From contig CAYSLA010000139.1 of assembly GCA_964431685.1 (NCBI GenBank), positions 1 to 9,070 of the forward strand: DNA of 9,070 bases, in the 5' to 3' direction. The notes under the pieces were generated by a model. It was given only the letters and a program-made list of their open reading frames with translations, had not been told where the DNA came from and did no database searches. Position 1 is the first letter of the stretch. Each line of letters opens with the position of its first letter. A program made the translations under genes and the position numbers. Positions 6,425 to 9,070 of the stretch are shown here, one piece after another. This DNA is from CAYSLA01 sp964431685. Its GTDB lineage: Bacteria; Armatimonadota; UBA5829.

Positions 6425-7756
6425 CTACTGAGACATCATCGACCTGATGGTCTGGTAGCCGTAGTGGGCCATCAGATTGTCCAACAACACCAGAGCGGTG
6501 TAGTTTTCGGCCACCGGCCAGATGCGTCCGACGATCGTGGGGTCACGTCTGGTTATCGCGGCAAGGTCGGTGTTCTCGCGAGTGTACTTGTCGATGGTCT
6601 TCTGGGGTCTGTCTATGGTAGGAGTCGGCTTGACCGCGAGGCGCACGATGATCGGCTGACCGGTGGCCAGCCCGCCGGTGATACCTCCCGCATTGTTCGA
6701 AAGGAATACTACATTGCCATCCGCGGAGCGCATCTGGTCGTTGCTCTCGTAGCCAGTCATATCTTTCACGGCGAACCCAGCCCCGACTTCGACTCCCTTT
6801 ACCGCGCCGATGCCGAGCATCCGGCCAAGCTCCGCGTCGAGTTTGCCGAAGACCGGCTCTCCCAAACCAGGCGGGACACCCAGCGCTATGACCTCAACTA
6901 CGCCGCCGGAGGAATCTCCGGTCGCCGTTATGCGACTGGCGGCTTCCATCATCGCCTCGGCCGCTTCCATGTCCGGGCAATTGAGAACTTCGTGCACGCC
7001 GTAGGTGGCGCGGATTTGCTCCGGCTTGTGCTCGGGGGTCAGAGCGCGTATCTGGTCAATTTCCTGTTCAATCTCAGCGAATACGCGCGCCTTCTCCAGA
7101 AACCTCATCTCCATCGTCAACCGGCCCTTGACGTAAAGCTCCTGGTAGAACGGGTCGGTGTCTCGCCGCATGCGCTTATACGCCTCCGTCGAAGCGAATA
7201 CAGCCTCACGGTCGATCTCGGGGCATCGTACTCCAGCCAGTTCCTTTATCTGCGAGAAGACACGAATACCCAGGGTGCGAAGCACCTTCTTTGCCACGTA
7301 TCCCGCGGCTACGATTGTGCTGGTATATCGGCCGCTGAACAGCCCCGCGCCGATCGCGTCGTCATCCGACCCATACTTCATGAATGAAGCGTATGACGCA
7401 TGTCCTGGCCGGGGTGTGCGGTTAGTGTCCTGGTATTGCTTGACGTGTATGAAGTGACGATCCAGGTTCGGGATAAGAATCGTCAGCGGCGTACCGTTGG
7501 TGTGGTTGACGTTTCCGGCGCCCTCAATGGTGTCAGCGGCGTTCAGTCCGGTGTATATAATCGGCAAATCCGGTTCCTTGCGCGGGCTGGACAGCTCATC
7601 TGCCCCAGGTTTGCGCAGGAGCAGATCGCCGTATATCTCCTGCTCAGTGAGCAACATCCCCGGAGGGATGCCCTGGACCAGCGAGGTCAGACCCTCCTGG
7701 TAAGACCCGCCCGCAACAGAGACCTGAATGAATCTTCCAAAATGACAACCGATCAT
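6425..7756 (-). CDS. Divergent chorismate synthase family protein (AroC-like), altered active site
   Basis: This 443-aa protein aligns along its length with chorismate synthase (EPSP to chorismate, needing reduced FMN). Family motifs are IPPGMLLTEQEI (30-41), RKEPD (59-63), RPGHASY (116-122) with catalytic His119, SGRYT (141-145), PPGLGEPVFGKLDAELG (295-311), AVKGVEVGAGF (318-328), SNNAGGITGGLATGQPI (353-369) and RRDP with Asp405, VAEN (415-418). Departures: the GESHG motif is GGSYQ, so the first catalytic His is Tyr19; DRRRPG is LLRKPG; the GGGRSSARET stretch reads GAGLFSGRYT, losing an Arg and the Glu; GD(T/S)-x-GG is GDSSGG. Between Lys157 and Asp281 there are roughly 55-60 extra, mostly helical residues. 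Usual length is 350-400 aa. The ATG at 7756 has AGGAGGT 9 nt upstream. No shikimate genes are nearby. A normal AroC function is doubtful, so no symbol is given; a new reaction is the alternative. Confidence 0.85.
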   Translation of the reverse strand: MIGCHFGRFIQVSVAGGSYQEGLTSLVQGIPPGMLLTEQEIYGDLLLRKPGADELSSPRKEPDLPIIYTGLNAADTIEGAGNVNHTNGTPLTILIPNLDRHFIHVKQYQDTNRTPRPGHASYASFMKYGSDDDAIGAGLFSGRYTSTIVAAGYVAKKVLRTLGIRVFSQIKELAGVRCPEIDREAVFASTEAYKRMRRDTDPFYQELYVKGRLTMEMRFLEKARVFAEIEQEIDQIRALTPEHKPEQIRATYGVHEVLNCPDMEAAEAMMEAASRITATGDSSGGVVEVIALGVPPGLGEPVFGKLDAELGRMLGIGAVKGVEVGAGFAVKDMTGYESNDQMRSADGNVVFLSNNAGGITGGLATGQPIIVRLAVKPTPTIDRPQKTIDKYTRENTDLAAITRRDPTIVGRIWPVAENYTALVLLDNLMAHYGYQTIRSMMSQ

Positions 7757-7765
7757 TAGCTACTT

Positions 7766-7772
7766 ACCTCCT
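7766..7772 (-). promoter_or_regulatory. Shine-Dalgarno of the chorismate synthase-like gene
   Basis: On the minus strand this reads AGGAGGT, with 9 nt to the ATG at 7756. It supports that start, and the conserved family N-terminus (MIGCHFGRFIQVSV) begins right there. Confidence 0.8.
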
Positions 7773-7815
7773 GATATCTTCAGAAATGGACTGAGAGGCA
7801 GCACAACCCGGTCAG

Positions 7816-7872
7816 CTTCTCTCCAGAAGTCGAACAGACAGTACTGCACAAACACCAGACGAGACGGTCTGG
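7816..7872 (-). other. Untranslated leader with two small hairpins
   Basis: Two short inverted repeats lie between the terminator and the Shine-Dalgarno of the chorismate synthase-like gene. One has perfect 6-bp arms CCAGAC/GTCTGG (7855-7860 and 7867-7872) with a 6-nt loop. The other has 5-bp arms CTTCT/AGAAG (7816-7820 and 7825-7829) with a 4-nt loop. I recognise no known riboswitch. The arms are short enough to be chance. Confidence 0.3.
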
Positions 7873-7918
7873 CGGTTGCTTAAAATCCGGAGTAGCATGT
7901 TAAGTCTGCCACTGCGTA

Positions 7919-7927
7919 ATTATCGCA
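7919..7927 (-). promoter_or_regulatory. Possible extended -10 promoter of the chorismate synthase-like gene
   Basis: On the minus strand this reads TGCGATAAT, fitting an extended -10 (TGn then five of six bases of TATAAT). It lies just after the terminator of the upstream gene, where a promoter would be expected, and would give a leader of about 155 nt. The -35 position at 17-bp spacing (TTCCCT) is poor. Confidence 0.35.
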
Positions 7928-7936
7928 TATTGCACC

Positions 7937-7975
7937 AAAAAAGGGAAGCTGCGTGCCGCCAGCGCGGCACGCAGC
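7937..7975 (-). terminator. Intrinsic terminator of the GH42-type gene
   Basis: A perfect 12-bp stem, GCTGCGTGCCGC (7948-7959) with GCGGCACGCAGC (7964-7975), closes a 4-nt loop. On the minus strand the stem is followed by TTCCC and then six Ts (7942-7937). It begins 13 bp after the stop codon at 7989. It separates this gene from the chorismate synthase-like gene, which must have its own promoter. Confidence 0.88.
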
Positions 7976-7988
7976 GAACCGGTAAAGA

Positions 7989-9070
7989 TCATACGGTATC
8001 TATGGCCAGCACCTCAAACTCGCCCAGCTCTGGCAGACTGATTACTACCCCATCGTCTGAGCAGGCAAACGCCAGATCCTTATCGAGTCTCAAGGCACGG
8101 ACCGAAGCAACCTGTGCGCTTGTTCGGACCTTGATCTTGAGATCGAGCGCGCGGATTACCTCGGTCACTGGGCGCAGTTCATAGTTCACAAGCTGAACAA
8201 GGGTTCGGTTGTCGCCTTGCTTGCGCACACTCACGTTGATGAAATGCGGCGGTCCGGATACTTCCACAGGCAGCTTGATTTCACGGTCTATGATTCCGCC
8301 CACTATCTCCACGAAGCAGTGTACGTGTCTTTCCGCAAACATCTGGCTGAACGTGCCGGGTATGTAGTAGCTTGTACCACTACCGTGCCTGTTGACGACC
8401 AGGAAGGGCTCGTCGCTGGGCTGGTAATCTTTCGTGATGTTGCTTATCAGGGGCTTTCCAAAGACTGCGGCTACTTCGCCAGTTGTCGCCGAGACCCTCA
8501 TGTTGTAATTGGGAGCTGGTATGAAACGCTGGGACAGCGACGAAAACACGTTGGCTGACGCATCGCACACGTGGACGAAATCCCAGCGCCTCGGACCATA
8601 GGTCTCATTGTGGGAACTTACGCCGAAGACGTCTGCGAGTCCGATCTCGTTTCTCCTCACTCCCTTGTCGTCAAGATGCGATGTCTCAAAGTCCGCAATG
8701 ACTGTGCCGCCGTTGGCGACGTAGTCGCCTATCCACTTGCACAACGCATCGCTCGTGCACGCGCAGTTGGGCATGATGAGCAAGTCATACTTAGCCAGTC
8801 CTCCGCCCTCGATGAGCTCCTCGTCGACAATGTTGAAAGGCACTCTGAGCCGCTCAAGCATCTCCTGAAACCCGTGGAATGAGCGCGTAAAGTTCCCTAT
8901 CGCCTCAGCCGGCTTTGCTTTCATTCCGCTAAGATCGCAGTAAGGAACGTCGAGGCCGGTGTAGTTGTCCACTGTGTTCAGAGAATGGAACAAAGCCACG
9001 TTTGCCGCGGAACGCGTGTCTTCATAGTAGGCCTCGTTCTTCTCGAGAAAGCCGTAGACGTCGGCGATGC
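7989..9070 (-). CDS. Beta-galactosidase trimerisation (GH42M-type) domain protein, C-terminal part (5' end beyond window)
   Basis: The frame stays open to the right edge, so about 359 C-terminal residues are visible. A GTG at 8999 could be taken as a start, but the 23 codons before it read naturally (IADVYGFLEKNEAYY...) and lead straight into VALFHSLNT, so the protein continues upstream. After this the pattern is that of the glutaminase-like trimerisation domain of GH42-type proteins: FHGFQEMLERLRVPFNIVDE, then YDLLIMPNCACTSD, then WIGDYVANGGTVIADFETSH, LDDKGVRRNEIGLADVFGVS. The end (FINVSVRKQGDNRTLVQLVN to FEVLAIDTV) looks like the C-terminal beta domain. The catalytic barrel would lie off the window, so activity cannot be judged. 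An intrinsic terminator follows directly. Confidence 0.85.
   Translation of the reverse strand, partial: IADVYGFLEKNEAYYEDTRSAANVALFHSLNTVDNYTGLDVPYCDLSGMKAKPAEAIGNFTRSFHGFQEMLERLRVPFNIVDEELIEGGGLAKYDLLIMPNCACTSDALCKWIGDYVANGGTVIADFETSHLDDKGVRRNEIGLADVFGVSSHNETYGPRRWDFVHVCDASANVFSSLSQRFIPAPNYNMRVSATTGEVAAVFGKPLISNITKDYQPSDEPFLVVNRHGSGTSYYIPGTFSQMFAERHVHCFVEIVGGIIDREIKLPVEVSGPPHFINVSVRKQGDNRTLVQLVNYELRPVTEVIRALDLKIKVRTSAQVASVRALRLDKDLAFACSDDGVVISLPELGEFEVLAIDTV

Noticed and set aside
6464..7387. 307-codon plus-strand open frame opposite the chorismate synthase-like gene
   Set aside because: It is fully antisense to a gene with clear family motifs, its translation matches no recognisable family, and such mirror frames are common with this codon use.
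7989..8999. Treating the GTG at 8999 as the start of a complete 336-aa protein
   Set aside because: The frame is open to the window edge and the preceding codons give a protein-like sequence continuous with the domain, so the gene is cut by the edge.

Overview
The window is about 9 kb of moderately GC-rich bacterial DNA. Every supportable protein gene lies on the minus strand, so transcription runs right to left. The genes are a GH42-type trimerisation-domain protein, a short cytosolic ceramidase-family protein, a DUF2330 membrane protein, a TIM-barrel hydrolase-like protein and paired MDR dehydrogenases. This mix, together with dispersed HSERSEESR-type and CCTGAAC/GTTCAGG-type repeats, suggests an uncultured or environmental bacterium, with Armatimonadota or a similar phylum as a loose guess. 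No marker gene fixes the taxonomy.

Layout in order of transcription. (1) 9070-7989: the 3' part of a beta-galactosidase-trimerisation-domain protein, cut by the right edge and followed by a clear intrinsic terminator at 7937-7975. (2) 7756-6425: a chorismate synthase family protein with a good SD and a possible promoter just after the terminator. Its active site is strongly altered. (3) 6424-6065: a non-coding stretch packed with inverted repeats, including a 135-bp MITE-like element with perfect 10-bp ends (6190-6324) and a separate 10-bp inverted repeat (6343-6387). (4) 6064-5369: a cyclase/kynurenine formamidase-like metal hydrolase. (5) A 93-bp gap holding a perfect 12-bp inverted repeat. 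(6) 5275-1971: a tight three-gene run of a four-cysteine zinc MDR dehydrogenase, a second zinc MDR dehydrogenase overlapping it by 4 bp, and a ceramidase-family hydrolase starting 3 bp after that. (7) 1892-612: a secreted or membrane-anchored DUF2330 protein. (8) 580-1: the N-terminal part of a TIM-barrel, glycoside-hydrolase-like protein that runs off the left edge and has three 21-bp repeat units inserted in frame.

Functionally the middle looks like small-molecule or carbohydrate catabolism. Two alcohol/polyol dehydrogenases and two metal-dependent hydrolases could process an oxidised sugar, polyol or amide, with glycoside-hydrolase-like proteins at both ends. The substrate cannot be read from the sequence. 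The most unusual item is the chorismate synthase-like protein. It keeps the fold-defining motifs but has Tyr for one of the two catalytic histidines, has lost several phosphate- and FMN-site residues, and carries a helical insertion of roughly 55-60 residues. No other shikimate gene is nearby, so it may be a paralogue with a different reaction.
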